A stretch of DNA of 39,644 nucleotides from an uncultured Flavobacteriaceae bacterium (GTDB taxonomy: Bacteria > Bacteroidota > Bacteroidia > Flavobacteriales > Flavobacteriaceae), in contig CALIJE010000102.1 of NCBI GenBank assembly GCA_938017825.1, forward strand, positions 1-39,644. The letters are read 5' to 3'. The notes under the pieces were generated by a model, which ran no database searches, was not told the origin of the DNA, and saw nothing but the letters and a program-made list of their open reading frames with translations. Each line of letters starts with the position of its first letter. The first letter of the stretch is position 1. A program made the position numbers and the translations under genes. Below are positions 23,775 through 32,802 of the stretch, in pieces.

Positions 23775-24509
23775 ATGGACAAAGAACTTCTTATACAGCA
23801 TTATTTATCTAATCAGCTTACTGATGAGCAGCGGAGGCTTTTTAATCAATTGCTGGCGTCCGATGCTGATTTCAAGGAACAATTTGAGTTTGAAAAAAAT
23901 CTTCAGGGGGCAATTCGTAACAAACAGAACATAGATCTAAAGTCTAAGCTTATCGGTTTTGAAAAGGAAATAACAGAAGATATCCCTGCAAAGCAGATCC
24001 GTCCAAGTTACAGGAAGTGGGCTATGGCAGCATCGATAGCGGTGATGGCAACTTTAGGGTGGTTGGGTTATACTAATTTGTCAGGTCCAAATTTTGATGC
24101 GTTATACGATACAAACTTTCAAGAATATCCTAACACGGCATACACTATTACACGTGGCGATAACCAAGAATCTATTGAGCGCGATGCCTTTGTTGCTTAT
24201 GAATCTGGGAACTATGAAATCGCTGTCGAAAAAATGCAACAAATTCCCTTGAGCCAAAAAGAGGAGTATGTAGACTTCTACTTGGCACAGTCGCACATGC
24301 ATTTGGGAAATCATGCCAGGGCCAAAGACCTATTTGGAAAAATAATCAAAGGCAACGCCAAATTTGCGGCGGAATCTTACTGGTACGCTGCCCTCGTTTC
24401 GTTAAAAGAGGGCGACAAGCAAACAGCAATTGAACAGTTACGCATCTTGCTAGATTCATACGATTATCAAAAAGAAAAGGCTACAACGCTTCTTAAAGAG
24501 CTTCAGTGA
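23775..24509 (+). CDS. Membrane-anchored anti-sigma factor candidate with periplasmic TPR-like tail
   Basis: 244 residues from the ATG at 23775, one base after the sigma stop. An in-frame ATG at 23763 would overlap sigma by 11 bp. The cytoplasmic N-terminus (1-79), 'MDKELLIQHYLSNQLTDEQR' onward, has the short helical layout of anti-sigma N-terminal domains ('...YLxxxLsxEE...F'). One membrane span follows at about 81-99 (KWAMAASIAVMATLGWLGY). The periplasmic part has tetratricopeptide-like helices ('AFVAYESGNYEIAVEKMQQI', 'AQSHMHLGNHARAKDLFGKI', 'AALVSLKEGDKQTAIEQLRIL'). Coupling to the sigma gene and the topology support the anti-sigma role, which is inferred. The 3' end overlaps the convergent CHAT gene by 17 bp. 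Confidence 0.7.
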   Translation: MDKELLIQHYLSNQLTDEQRRLFNQLLASDADFKEQFEFEKNLQGAIRNKQNIDLKSKLIGFEKEITEDIPAKQIRPSYRKWAMAASIAVMATLGWLGYTNLSGPNFDALYDTNFQEYPNTAYTITRGDNQESIERDAFVAYESGNYEIAVEKMQQIPLSQKEEYVDFYLAQSHMHLGNHARAKDLFGKIIKGNAKFAAESYWYAALVSLKEGDKQTAIEQLRILLDSYDYQKEKATTLLKELQ

Positions 24510-27306
24510 TTCGATTTCTTTTGTATAATACGATTACAGGGATTAGTAAAATAGCTCCCAAAAGTAACTTCCATGTCCAACTAGATCTTGCACCCAGAGG
24601 TCTCGTATTACCTGAGATCACAAAACCAGACCAATAATAGGGATGTACCCGATCATTTTGATCATTATTTTTTAAGAACTCCAATTTGGCCATTTGCAAA
24701 GCCATATCTTTTGGGTTTCCGTCGGCCATATTTTTATAGAATAAGCTCATTAGCTCTGCGGAAGAGGCATCGTTTACCTTCCATAAGGTGCTGGCAATGC
24801 TTATTGCTCCGCTATAATAGAAACCTCTGGCCAGGCCAATGAACCCTTCCCCCTTTCTTAATTCTCCAATGCCGGTTTCACATGCACTAAGCGTCACCAG
24901 TTCAGCCTGTAATTGAACGTTATACAGATCGCGAACGTAAAGTAAAAAGTCTTGATCTTTATTAGGTGTAAAAGCGAGATACGAATATTCTGGATTTGTA
25001 TCATCAAAAACAGCATGTGTGGCCAAATGTAAGATACCAAACTGTTTGTTAGACGCCTGTTTGAAATTTTGAAGGGAACCTTTGCTGCCGAGAAGACTTT
25101 GGCCATCAAAAAAGGCTAGTATTTCTGAGACTTCCTTGCGGTTATGCACTAAGGGCAATAGTGCTTCTCGGGTTTTGCCGGGGGTAACATTCACACCATC
25201 AAAACTAGGGGCTACAGCCAATAGATCGGTCGATTTAGTACTTCTACCCGATAGTTGCTTTAATAAGCTAGCCGAATTCACATAGGCGATAGGCCCCTTT
25301 TCGACAAGATAAGCTATACCGTTTTCAGAAGTATTCAAGGTGCCAAAGGGCAAATAGTTCAAAGGGCCGTCAGGCATAATTACCAAGTTCGAGTATTTTA
25401 TGTCATTCACAAATGGTGAAACGAGTTTGTCGAATAAACCTTTACCCGAGATGGCTATTTTTTGAATATCTGATTTTGGGTTTTTAAGATCGGTATGGAA
25501 CGAAATAATCTGCTCCGACAGTCCATCTTGATTTGAAATTTTGTGAAGTTTCACATCGTTTCTCGAAATGCCAATTGCATAGATGGCCTTTGCACCATAG
25601 AAATATGAAATTACCAAGGTTTGCTTGTCTAAACTTTCTTGGAATTCTCCCAGGTTCTGAGTTGAGCTATTGTATTTTAGATTATAATACGATTCATAAT
25701 CATTTTCTATTTGTTCAATTAATTCTAGGTATTCTGATCGTGTCTTAAACAGACGGTTTTCTAAATCTGGTTGGGGATTACTGTCAAGATCGATTTTCTT
25801 TTCTAGAACGGCAATCGCTGATCTTAACCTTTTTTCCTCGGCCAATAATTGATCTGGAATTTGAGAGAATTTGTTCGCTTGCGAACTTAAAAGGGCGCCC
25901 AACAGCACAACGGATTTACTTTTTTCGAAAAGCGTAAAAACCCTGTCATAGTGTGATTCCTTAGCTGCTCCCAATTGAAGTAGGTATAGTGCTTCTATTC
26001 CTGACTCTAGGGCAGGAAAAATGGCCTCTACCAAAAAGGCCTTGTCTTTTTCGTTCTTGAATTTGGGTTTTAAAAGATCCATATTTACCATCGCTGAATC
26101 GATGGTGCGTTGGTTGGCACGTAGACTTTTCAGATCTCCTTTGGCCGTCAGTGCTGCCAATTTGGAACTGAATAATCGAAATAACTCTTGCTTTTGACCT
26201 ACTTTGGAAGGTGATGGGTTTGTGAAAATCGAATCCAAGCTAAAACCGGGTGTCAACATTTTAAGTCCGTTTTGGTAATTAAACAACGCTTTGTCCCATT
26301 TTTTTTGGTGGGCGAAATGATTCCCAAGTTTATGATAAAGGGCGGGTTTGTTTCCTGCAGGCGATACTTCCAAAGCACTTAACAATGATTTTTCGGCTTG
26401 CGCATATTTTCCTTCCTGGGCCAGAAGATCACCTTTGGCAGCTAAATATCTAAACGTAAACGGGTCATTGGGAATCTTATAATTTTCGATTTTGTTCATA
26501 TAAAAATGCGCACTGTCTATAATTCCGATATCCCCATAACTTTTGGCAAGTAACAGACTGGTTGAAACGATACTATTTCTTTTCTCCTCCCCAAAGTTCA
26601 ATTCTGCATAGGCAAGTGTTTTTCGAAGTAGTTCGTTTGTGGTCGCGTACTTTTTTTGGAAATATAAAGAGCTTGCATATAAATTATAGACTTTGTGGAG
26701 GCCTTCGATATCGGTAGGCATGTATTCCTTGAAAAGCCTAATATTTTTTTGATAGTATTCATCCGCAACTTTGAATCGGTCTTGCTCAGCGTTGATATCG
26801 GCAATGAAGCTATAACAGGTTGATAGGAAGGTCAAATCTTCGATGCTATTTTTGTACGTGTCTGTTTTAGTAATGTTAGAGACTATTTCCTCGAAATATA
26901 GCTGCGCTTGTTGGTAGTCTTCAAGTTTATGGTAATAGTTTCCCTTATTGTAGTTTGTATAGTTTTTTTGATAATCGCCAGAATCCACCAAGGTATCTAG
27001 TACTGCACTGTTTTCATGAATGAGGCTGTCCAGAGTTTGTAGGGTGGTTTCTATTTTGTCAGTATCATAAGCATATCCGGCAGCAACGCACAAGTAATTT
27101 AGGTGGTCGATGGTTGCAATAAAGTCGCCATGTGCAACTGAGAGCTCGTATATTTTGTCATAATAGAAATATACAGAGTCTTTATTGGTATAAAAGTGAC
27201 TTAAGGCTTTGTTTTCGAGCTGGCTTAAACGTTCCTGATAGCTTTGCGCCCAAACTATCTCCGTTAATAGGCACAATATGATTATATAAAGACTTCGAGT
27301 TATCAT
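24493..27306 (-). CDS. Exported TPR-CHAT protease-like protein, C-terminally membrane-anchored
   Basis: 937 residues from the ATG at 27306. Signal peptide MITRSLYIIILCLLTEIVWAQ. Residues of about 25-480 are tetratricopeptide-type helical repeats ('NYNKGNYYHKLEDYQQAQLY', 'AAKGDLLAQEGKYAQAEKSL', 'HQKKWDKALFNYQNGLKML'). A CHAT domain follows with 'LHLATHAVFDDTNPEYSYLAF' (described in parts; His764) and 'LVTLSACETGIGELRKGEG' (Cys809), the expected caspase-like dyad. A final membrane span (about 911-928, WKLLLGAILLIPVIVLY) is followed by KRNR, placing the CHAT and TPR parts in the periplasm. CHAT proteins are caspase-family peptidases. Facing the TPR tail of the anti-sigma factor, it is a candidate regulator of it (inference). 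Confidence 0.88.
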   Translation of the reverse strand: MITRSLYIIILCLLTEIVWAQSYQERLSQLENKALSHFYTNKDSVYFYYDKIYELSVAHGDFIATIDHLNYLCVAAGYAYDTDKIETTLQTLDSLIHENSAVLDTLVDSGDYQKNYTNYNKGNYYHKLEDYQQAQLYFEEIVSNITKTDTYKNSIEDLTFLSTCYSFIADINAEQDRFKVADEYYQKNIRLFKEYMPTDIEGLHKVYNLYASSLYFQKKYATTNELLRKTLAYAELNFGEEKRNSIVSTSLLLAKSYGDIGIIDSAHFYMNKIENYKIPNDPFTFRYLAAKGDLLAQEGKYAQAEKSLLSALEVSPAGNKPALYHKLGNHFAHQKKWDKALFNYQNGLKMLTPGFSLDSIFTNPSPSKVGQKQELFRLFSSKLAALTAKGDLKSLRANQRTIDSAMVNMDLLKPKFKNEKDKAFLVEAIFPALESGIEALYLLQLGAAKESHYDRVFTLFEKSKSVVLLGALLSSQANKFSQIPDQLLAEEKRLRSAIAVLEKKIDLDSNPQPDLENRLFKTRSEYLELIEQIENDYESYYNLKYNSSTQNLGEFQESLDKQTLVISYFYGAKAIYAIGISRNDVKLHKISNQDGLSEQIISFHTDLKNPKSDIQKIAISGKGLFDKLVSPFVNDIKYSNLVIMPDGPLNYLPFGTLNTSENGIAYLVEKGPIAYVNSASLLKQLSGRSTKSTDLLAVAPSFDGVNVTPGKTREALLPLVHNRKEVSEILAFFDGQSLLGSKGSLQNFKQASNKQFGILHLATHAVFDDTNPEYSYLAFTPNKDQDFLLYVRDLYNVQLQAELVTLSACETGIGELRKGEGFIGLARGFYYSGAISIASTLWKVNDASSAELMSLFYKNMADGNPKDMALQMAKLEFLKNNDQNDRVHPYYWSGFVISGNTRPLGARSSWTWKLLLGAILLIPVIVLYKRNRITEAL

Positions 27307-27393
27307 AAATAACACATTTGTGCTTTGCCAAATGTTTAAAATTAGCGTAGTATGAGTTTTACCACTGAATTAAGGTCTCGCCATGAAAGCGAA

Positions 27394-27417
27394 ATACCCC
27401 CATTCAAATGGGGGTAT
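27394..27417 (-). terminator. Hairpin after the PPPPCPKP lipoprotein gene
   Basis: Perfect stem ATACCCCCAT / ATGGGGGTAT with a 4-nt loop, 20 bp beyond the stop at 27437. The T-run on the minus strand is short, so termination strength is uncertain. Confidence 0.5.
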
Positions 27418-27436
27418 GTTATAACATATCTGCTTT

Positions 27437-28060
27437 TTAATCGATGCTAGATTCAATAAAATAGGAGAAGTCTTCACCGTTTTCAGACGTACCGAAACCT
27501 TTGACCAATATTTCGCCTTGATATTCTGCTTCATTGAAAATCAGCACTACGTAATCCAAGAGACCATCTGTACCGCCAAGCGTTTCAGGATTACCTTCAG
27601 TTTGGCCGATGACATTCTGGTCCTGGTCGTAAATAAGCAGTCCAAATTGCTCTAATCCTGAAGGAATGGTTACATAATTAAAGTTTAACCAATCGTTACA
27701 GTTTCTTGGCTTCGGACATGGTGGAGGTGGTAAGGGCTTTCCTTTGTAAACAAGCTCACGATAATCGGAGATTTCTTCTGTCAACGTAATAGTTGCGGTT
27801 AAGTCTTTCTGTGCCGTTTCAAAACGAAGCTCTTGAGCTTCAGTGGCTTGTCCCGATTCAACTAGCGCACCCAGTTCTTTGATTTCTTCTTCCAAAAGTG
27901 CTATTTCTTGTTCTAGAAATTCTGAGCGAATATCATCTGAGTATACATAATTCTCACTTGTTAATACGCCATCTTTGTCATCAGGATGCCCGTAAAAATC
28001 TTTAATACATGAGGTTAGTACGAATAGTACTAACAGTGATAAGGTGAATCTTGTCTTCAT
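27437..28060 (-). CDS. Lipoprotein with coiled coil and Pro-rich linker
   Basis: 207 residues from the ATG at 28060, chosen because it opens straight into the signal peptide (MKTRFTLSLLVLFVLTSC); longer starts would cover the promoter. After the lipid cysteine comes IKDFYGHPDDKDG. A coiled-coil helix at about 40-90 follows ('FLEQEIALLEEEIKELGALV'). Then comes a linker 'KPLPPPPCPKPRNCND' with two cysteines that could pair, and a C-terminal beta domain ('LEQFGLLIYDQDQNVIGQTE', 'YQGEILVKGFGTSENG'). I do not recognise the family. It is not preceded by the regulon motif but by a housekeeping -7 and two direct repeats. Confidence 0.7.
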   Translation of the reverse strand: MKTRFTLSLLVLFVLTSCIKDFYGHPDDKDGVLTSENYVYSDDIRSEFLEQEIALLEEEIKELGALVESGQATEAQELRFETAQKDLTATITLTEEISDYRELVYKGKPLPPPPCPKPRNCNDWLNFNYVTIPSGLEQFGLLIYDQDQNVIGQTEGNPETLGGTDGLLDYVVLIFNEAEYQGEILVKGFGTSENGEDFSYFIESSID

Positions 28061-28092
28061 ACTGTTTGTTTTTTTAGTTGCATTATTCGAGA

Positions 28093-28100
28093 CAAAAGTA
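28093..28100 (-). promoter_or_regulatory. Candidate -7 element of the PPPPCPKP lipoprotein gene
   Basis: TACTTTTG on the minus strand matches TAnnTTTG, 32 bp before the ATG. No clear -33 is present, which fits a promoter that needs an activator bound at the repeats just upstream. Confidence 0.45.
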
Positions 28101-28128
28101 AATTGGCAAACGTTGCAGATGTATCTCA

Positions 28129-28160
28129 TATGTAACATTCTATATAACGTATGTAACATT
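28129..28160 (-). promoter_or_regulatory. Pair of direct repeats AATGTTACATA, possible activator site
   Basis: Two exact 11-bp direct repeats (28129-28139 and 28150-28160) with a 21-bp period, two helix turns. They sit 28-60 bp upstream of the -7 element. The same 10-mer AATGTTACAT occurs at 23151-23160 before the sigma factor gene. Confidence 0.45.
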
Positions 28161-28261
28161 GGGCAGAACTCCTTTAAATACAGATGTTTTGGAACTTTTT
28201 ATCAGGCAACTTTTTCGCATTCAATTCTAATTTAATCGTCAAAATTTCAATCGTAGGGCAT

Positions 28262-28286
28262 AAAAAAACCCCAGCTATAACCGGGG
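28262..28286 (-). terminator. Terminator of the DUF3108/TapB-like gene
   Basis: Stem CCCC...GGGG extended by wobble pairs inside, followed on the minus strand by seven T. It lies 26 bp beyond the stop at 28312. Confidence 0.65.
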
Positions 28287-28311
28287 AATTAATTAGAAGA
28301 TTTCGTATTTG

Positions 28312-29010
28312 TTATTTCGAATATGCCGTAAGCTCAGACCTGCTCTGCATGTTGCCATTCTTTTTGTAGGTTTCATTTTTTATCATTCCTACGCCTTCAG
28401 CAAGCCAGGTCTTGGAAGTTATTTCAAGATTGGCTCCCATGTTCTTAGACTTAATCGTTTCCGATAGTTGATAGCAATCGAAGGTGCCGGCTTCAGTGGT
28501 GATTTGTTCCAATGCTTCTACTTTTCGATCAACAATATTTACACTAATGTTCATGGCAATACCGCTGATACTCATATTCACCGTGACATTGGCATCATTT
28601 AATTCTTGCCCAACACTGAGATTGTTCGGTAGTTCAATATCAGTCCCCGAAAAGTCCATTTCAACATCCATATTCTCATATTGCTCGGTCATTTGCGCTG
28701 GCATTAAGGACATATAGTCTATTTTAATTCCAGTACCAGTGCAGGTTATTTCGTATTTGGTTTCGAACTCTTTCTTGCCTTTGCCATTGTTGAATTCAAT
28801 TTGAAAAGTTGCCGATGTCTCTCCGTCTGTATTCTTGACATCGGAAATTGCGTATTTGTGCATGCCATCTACCTTTCCCTTTTTATTGTAAGAGGTGTAC
28901 TGCATTGTGCTGCCATCTTTCATAGGATAATACTTACTACACAGATCTTGGGCCAGCAAGAAGCCAGAGACAAGGAAGTTGAATGCGAGAAATAGTACAG
29001 TTTTTTTCAT
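28312..29010 (-). CDS. Secreted DUF3108/TapB-like beta-barrel protein
   Basis: 232 residues with a signal peptide (MKKTVLFLAFNFLVSGFLLAQ). The mature protein begins 'DLCSKYYPMKDGSTMQYTSY' and runs as paired strands: 'HKYAISDVKNTDGETSATFQ', 'GTFDCYQLSETIKSKNMGAN' and 'SKTWLAEGVGMIKNETYKKN'. The 'TWLAEGVGMIK' closing strand and the 'AGTFDCYQ' strand are typical of the DUF3108/TapB-like family common in Bacteroidota. Known relatives are periplasmic or secreted and of unknown biochemical role. It lies 30 bp after the OmpA remnant on the same strand and has a terminator. Confidence 0.75.
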   Translation of the reverse strand: MKKTVLFLAFNFLVSGFLLAQDLCSKYYPMKDGSTMQYTSYNKKGKVDGMHKYAISDVKNTDGETSATFQIEFNNGKGKKEFETKYEITCTGTGIKIDYMSLMPAQMTEQYENMDVEMDFSGTDIELPNNLSVGQELNDANVTVNMSISGIAMNISVNIVDRKVEALEQITTEAGTFDCYQLSETIKSKNMGANLEITSKTWLAEGVGMIKNETYKKNGNMQSRSELTAYSK

Positions 29011-29040
29011 TTTAAAAGTTTTTTGAACGTGTTTTCGATT

Positions 29041-29277
29041 TTATTGCTTTATGAATTCTACCCTTCGGTTTTGTGCTTTTCCTTCAGGCGAGTCGTTGCT
29101 CCGAACAGGCTGCTTTTCGCCCAAGCCTTTCGCTGTTAAACGCTCTGGAGCCGCATTATATAACGAGATCAGCGTATTCATTACCGGCTCTGCCCTGCGT
29201 TCAAGGGTGCGCTCTGCCGCCTTGCCTGCTTTCTTGCCCAACTTTTTCAAAATTTGACCATGGGCCGAAGGCACCAT
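29041..29277 (-). pseudogene. Remnant of an OmpA-family protein gene (internal deletion, frameshifted signal peptide)
   Basis: The 78-codon frame joins two ends of a larger protein. 'GQILKKLGKKAGKAAERTLERRAEPV' (in parts) resembles the start of mature OmpA-family proteins. 'LISLYNAAPERLTAKGLGEK' with 'NDSPEGKAQNRRVEFIKQ' is the C-terminal end of the OmpA peptidoglycan-binding domain, so most of the domain is missing. Just upstream, in another frame, the DNA reads LTVIIITSL; joined to MVPSAHGQ this would be a signal peptide core, so a one-base shift has also occurred. No start codon remains in that frame. A functional short peptide is unlikely but not excluded. Confidence 0.65.
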
Positions 29278-29442
29278 AGAGAGATGTTATGATGATAACC
29301 GTTAGGTTGGGCGAACCTCACTACCAGGAAAGCGTAAAAAAATTTTGTATGCGATTCTAAAAGATAAGCCTAAGAGCTACCTTATTGGTACTGATTTTAT
29401 ATGTTCGGATAAAAATACTGTATGAATGGCTATTCTAAAGTC

Positions 29443-31899
29443 TTAATTGAGCTCATAAACTACGAGGGTGTTGTCAGAATCAGCGGTGACCATTTCTAGC
29501 TGACCGTCATTGTCCACGTCAGCTAAATCCGCCACTGAGTTGCCAAATAAGGGAAAATTTGGCAAGAGCTTCGACATGCTATCAAATAAATATACTTTTT
29601 GGTTTTGAAGATCGGTAACGGAAATGTAGGTTTTTAGTCCCATTTCAAAAATGCGTGGTCTTGTATACGCACCCAATTCGAGTTCGGTTTTTGTGCCATT
29701 AATACTGAGCACATTTTCATTCATATAAACGAAGAACTTAGAGGTGGCCTCCATTTGGTGAAAATCGCTCAAGCTCAAGGTTATACGCTGTACATTTCCG
29801 TTAAGGTCTATACGGCACTGTTTGCCATTCGTGTCGGTTGTGGTAAACATTCTTTTATGCAAGCGAATAGGGTTGTCCGAGAATTCGATTTTTTCTTTTG
29901 CCTTGACCCGATGCTCACCTTTTCTGTTGAGGGCATTGAAGGTTCCGTCCTCTAAGCAGAAGACCAAATAGTCTTTGTTGCCGACAACCATATGTTGCGG
30001 TGCTTCGCGAATCGGCGCCGGGGCCTTGGTATATTTAAAGCCTGATACGGTTTTACCTTTTCTGTCGTACATGAATACATTATCTTTTTGCGTAACCACA
30101 AATCGATATTCGCGCCTTTTATCGTAATCGAATACAGCTAGAGGATTTAAAGATGTTCCTTGATAACGCTTATCAAACAAGGAAATATTTTGTCCGTTTC
30201 TATCCAATATCAAAAATTCGTTGTTGGTCGTAAACGCAAGTTGAAGTCTACCGTTCTTAAAAATATCAACCTGATGAATATATCCTTGCACTTTGCCGTT
30301 CAGTTGCTTTTTCCAAAGAAGTTTTCCGTCTAAGGAAAAGAGGTATAACATATTGTTAATGTCTTGTACTACAATTTCTTTTTTCTTGTTGAGATGATTG
30401 GTAACAAATTGTGGATCGGTGGCCAAAGGTTGGTCTAATTTGAATTTTGAGGCAGGTTGGGCCATGACCTGGAGCGACTTACTTCCTTTTGGTTGTGCCG
30501 ATATATTGGTATGAAACAAGGGGCCGTCGGCAACAATCTGTGAAACAATAGCATAATCGCTTAAGGTTGCCTTAGATAAATTTGAACTCTTGGCCGAATC
30601 ATGCTGAATTAGCTTCTTTACCTTTGTGCCATCTGAAATTAGGAGCATGGTTGAGGCGTTAGATGCGTTTTTCATCACCGCCTCATAGTTCGGATTTTTC
30701 ACGAAAGACCTATCCTTTTTATAATCGCTTATGATGGTTTGTAGTATGCCCTTGGAGCTAGAAAAAATAAAAACATTGTCCAAAATAGTGCCAAAATTGG
30801 CATTAAAATTTTTGACAATGGGCTCAAAAGATCTGTTCAGAAAATCGGTATCTGATAATTCTAGAATGATGTTGTCCTGATAGTCTGTTGCGCTCTTCCG
30901 AATTTGCACCAAAAAGTCTGCAATATTCTCAGTACCATAAGTATGCAGTAGTACGGCTTGCTCATCATTTAGGTAAATCAGTCCGACCTCCTCAACCGTG
31001 CTGAACAAAGAATCTAAAGGTTGGTTCAAGCCCAAATAGGTTTGCTGATTTTTTGCGAAGGCCCTGTAATCATCAAATGAATAGGAGATAAGGGCATCTG
31101 TATTCATTGGAGCGAAAGATGGGGTCATATTAAGGGATGGCGCGGTATTCTTGAAAAGCGATACTACAGATGATATAGAGTCGGTAAAGGTACTTACTCC
31201 ATTAAATGAAAGCTTATCTTTTTCACCTACAATGTCAAAGGTGCTCCAATTCTCAAATGAACTGATATCCACACCAGGCATATCATTGAGCAGAGAGGTC
31301 GATAGAGGGTGGTTTCTTTTAGGATTTACATACAAGCTTAGGTTTTTTTCCTTATTTGAAGTTTTGTAGAGTTTGTCAAAGGCTATATTTGGCTGATTGG
31401 CTTCGGGTAATTCGGAATGCTGCAAAAGCACATCTTCGGTAGATCCTACAAGTATATAATTGTCTATAACCTTCGAAAACAATTTCGAATCGCCGAATTC
31501 ATATTTCGTAATATCCTCTTTTGTGATGGGGATGACTTCTGCAGTTTTGGGGCCAAGACTATCGTGGGCAAAAAAATCCAAGGCATATTCGGTAGCATAT
31601 AGGAAGTCTAAATTATCTTTTGTTGATTTGGAAAAGATCAATAGGCTAGGCGAATTTTGTTTTACAAATTCCAAAAAAGAGAGGTCCTTTTTTAGATTTT
31701 GATAAGAGGTAAGTTTACTGAAGCGCTTTAAAACTTGGTTGTTCGAAAGACTATCCCTTAAAAACTCAAGATTTTTGATTTCCAAAACCATTACCGCCTC
31801 TTCCGTTACGAATCTTGATAATGATGTTTCGATTTTTTCCTCTGTGGCACAACTACTTAAGAAAAGGAATGAAAGAATAAATAGCGGTAGCCACCTCAT
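29443..31899 (-). CDS. Large lipoprotein with C-terminal beta-propeller, rnhB neighbour
   Basis: 818 residues from the ATG at 31899. Lipobox SFLFLSSC followed by ATEEKIE. The first ~480 residues are an alpha/beta region with no motif I can name ('SRFVTEEAVMVLEIKNLEFL', 'NTDALISYSFDDYRAFAKNQ'). From about 500 on there are PQQ-like or WD-like blades: 'MLYLFSLDGKLLWKKQLNGK', 'EFLILDRNGQNISLF', 'VFMYDRKGKTVSGF'. The last blade ends in an FG-GAP-like calcium loop, 'LADVDNDGQLEMVTADSDNT'. It may bind a ligand at the outer membrane. It lies 78 bp downstream of rnhB on the same strand. Confidence 0.75.
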   Translation of the reverse strand: MRWLPLFILSFLFLSSCATEEKIETSLSRFVTEEAVMVLEIKNLEFLRDSLSNNQVLKRFSKLTSYQNLKKDLSFLEFVKQNSPSLLIFSKSTKDNLDFLYATEYALDFFAHDSLGPKTAEVIPITKEDITKYEFGDSKLFSKVIDNYILVGSTEDVLLQHSELPEANQPNIAFDKLYKTSNKEKNLSLYVNPKRNHPLSTSLLNDMPGVDISSFENWSTFDIVGEKDKLSFNGVSTFTDSISSVVSLFKNTAPSLNMTPSFAPMNTDALISYSFDDYRAFAKNQQTYLGLNQPLDSLFSTVEEVGLIYLNDEQAVLLHTYGTENIADFLVQIRKSATDYQDNIILELSDTDFLNRSFEPIVKNFNANFGTILDNVFIFSSSKGILQTIISDYKKDRSFVKNPNYEAVMKNASNASTMLLISDGTKVKKLIQHDSAKSSNLSKATLSDYAIVSQIVADGPLFHTNISAQPKGSKSLQVMAQPASKFKLDQPLATDPQFVTNHLNKKKEIVVQDINNMLYLFSLDGKLLWKKQLNGKVQGYIHQVDIFKNGRLQLAFTTNNEFLILDRNGQNISLFDKRYQGTSLNPLAVFDYDKRREYRFVVTQKDNVFMYDRKGKTVSGFKYTKAPAPIREAPQHMVVGNKDYLVFCLEDGTFNALNRKGEHRVKAKEKIEFSDNPIRLHKRMFTTTDTNGKQCRIDLNGNVQRITLSLSDFHQMEATSKFFVYMNENVLSINGTKTELELGAYTRPRIFEMGLKTYISVTDLQNQKVYLFDSMSKLLPNFPLFGNSVADLADVDNDGQLEMVTADSDNTLVVYELN

Positions 31900-31977
31900 G
31901 TGCTGCATTTTGATGCGAATTTAAAAATTTAACACTTTAGGAGCAAAGTGCACTCAAATTGTGAAACCAAAGATTGG

Positions 31978-32574
31978 TTAAAGATTTAGTTTTAACTGTT
32001 CAGGTAAGAGCTTAAAGCTCTTTCTATGGTACTTTGTGATGCCATACGTGCGAATGGCATTTCGATGTTCTTTGGTTGGATATCCCTTGTTTTGTTTCCA
32101 GTTATACATTGGGTATTCTTCATGTATCTTGCACATATATTCATCTCGATATGTTTTTGCCAAAACCGAGGCACCCGCTATGCTCAGGTATTTAGAGTCA
32201 CCCTTAATGATACACTTGTGTGGAATGTTTGAATAGGGTTTAAAACGATTGCCGTCTACGATAACAAACTCTGGTTTGGTGCTTAGTTCGTCCAAGGCGT
32301 GGTGCATGGCCAAGATAGATGCGTTCAAAATATTAATTTCATCAATTGTAGAGGGGTAAATGTGAGCTACCCCGAAACTGATACTCTCATTTTCCAAATT
32401 CGGCTTCAAGAATTCGCGCTGTTTTTCGCTAAGCTGTTTGGAATCATTCAAAATCGAATTATTGAATTTTTCTGGTAATATTATAGCGGCTGCGGTCACA
32501 GGTCCGGCCAAGCAACCGCGACCCGCCTCGTCTGTTCCTGCTTCCAAAAGAGAAACAAACCTATTTTTCAGCAT
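31978..32574 (-). CDS. rnhB: Ribonuclease HII
   Basis: 198 residues, the normal length. RNase HII cuts the RNA strand of RNA/DNA hybrids and starts removal of misincorporated ribonucleotides. The signature '[18 protein letters not shown]' gives the catalytic pair Asp15/Glu16. 'FVIVDGNRF' carries the third acidic residue, and '[17 protein letters not shown]' holds the fourth (Asp in RDE). The C-terminal '[17 protein letters not shown]' is typical of the family. Divergent from the SusC gene. Confidence 0.96.
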   Translation of the reverse strand: MLKNRFVSLLEAGTDEAGRGCLAGPVTAAAIILPEKFNNSILNDSKQLSEKQREFLKPNLENESISFGVAHIYPSTIDEINILNASILAMHHALDELSTKPEFVIVDGNRFKPYSNIPHKCIIKGDSKYLSIAGASVLAKTYRDEYMCKIHEEYPMYNWKQNKGYPTKEHRNAIRTYGITKYHRKSFKLLPEQLKLNL

Positions 32575-32802
32575 ATTTTGTGATTTTTTTGAATAAATCG
32601 CAATTTTAAATCAATTTTATAACATATTTCTCTTTTTTTAACCTAAAAAATTGAGGAATATTTATATATTGAACAAGCACAATGGTTAATTGTTAATTCT
32701 CTGCCTTTTTTTAACAAAGCGGCATTTTTAAGACTCCTGGCTATTGACTGCTTGACTAATTTTTCTCACATTTATCGAGAACTAATTCAAAAATACAACT
32801 AT

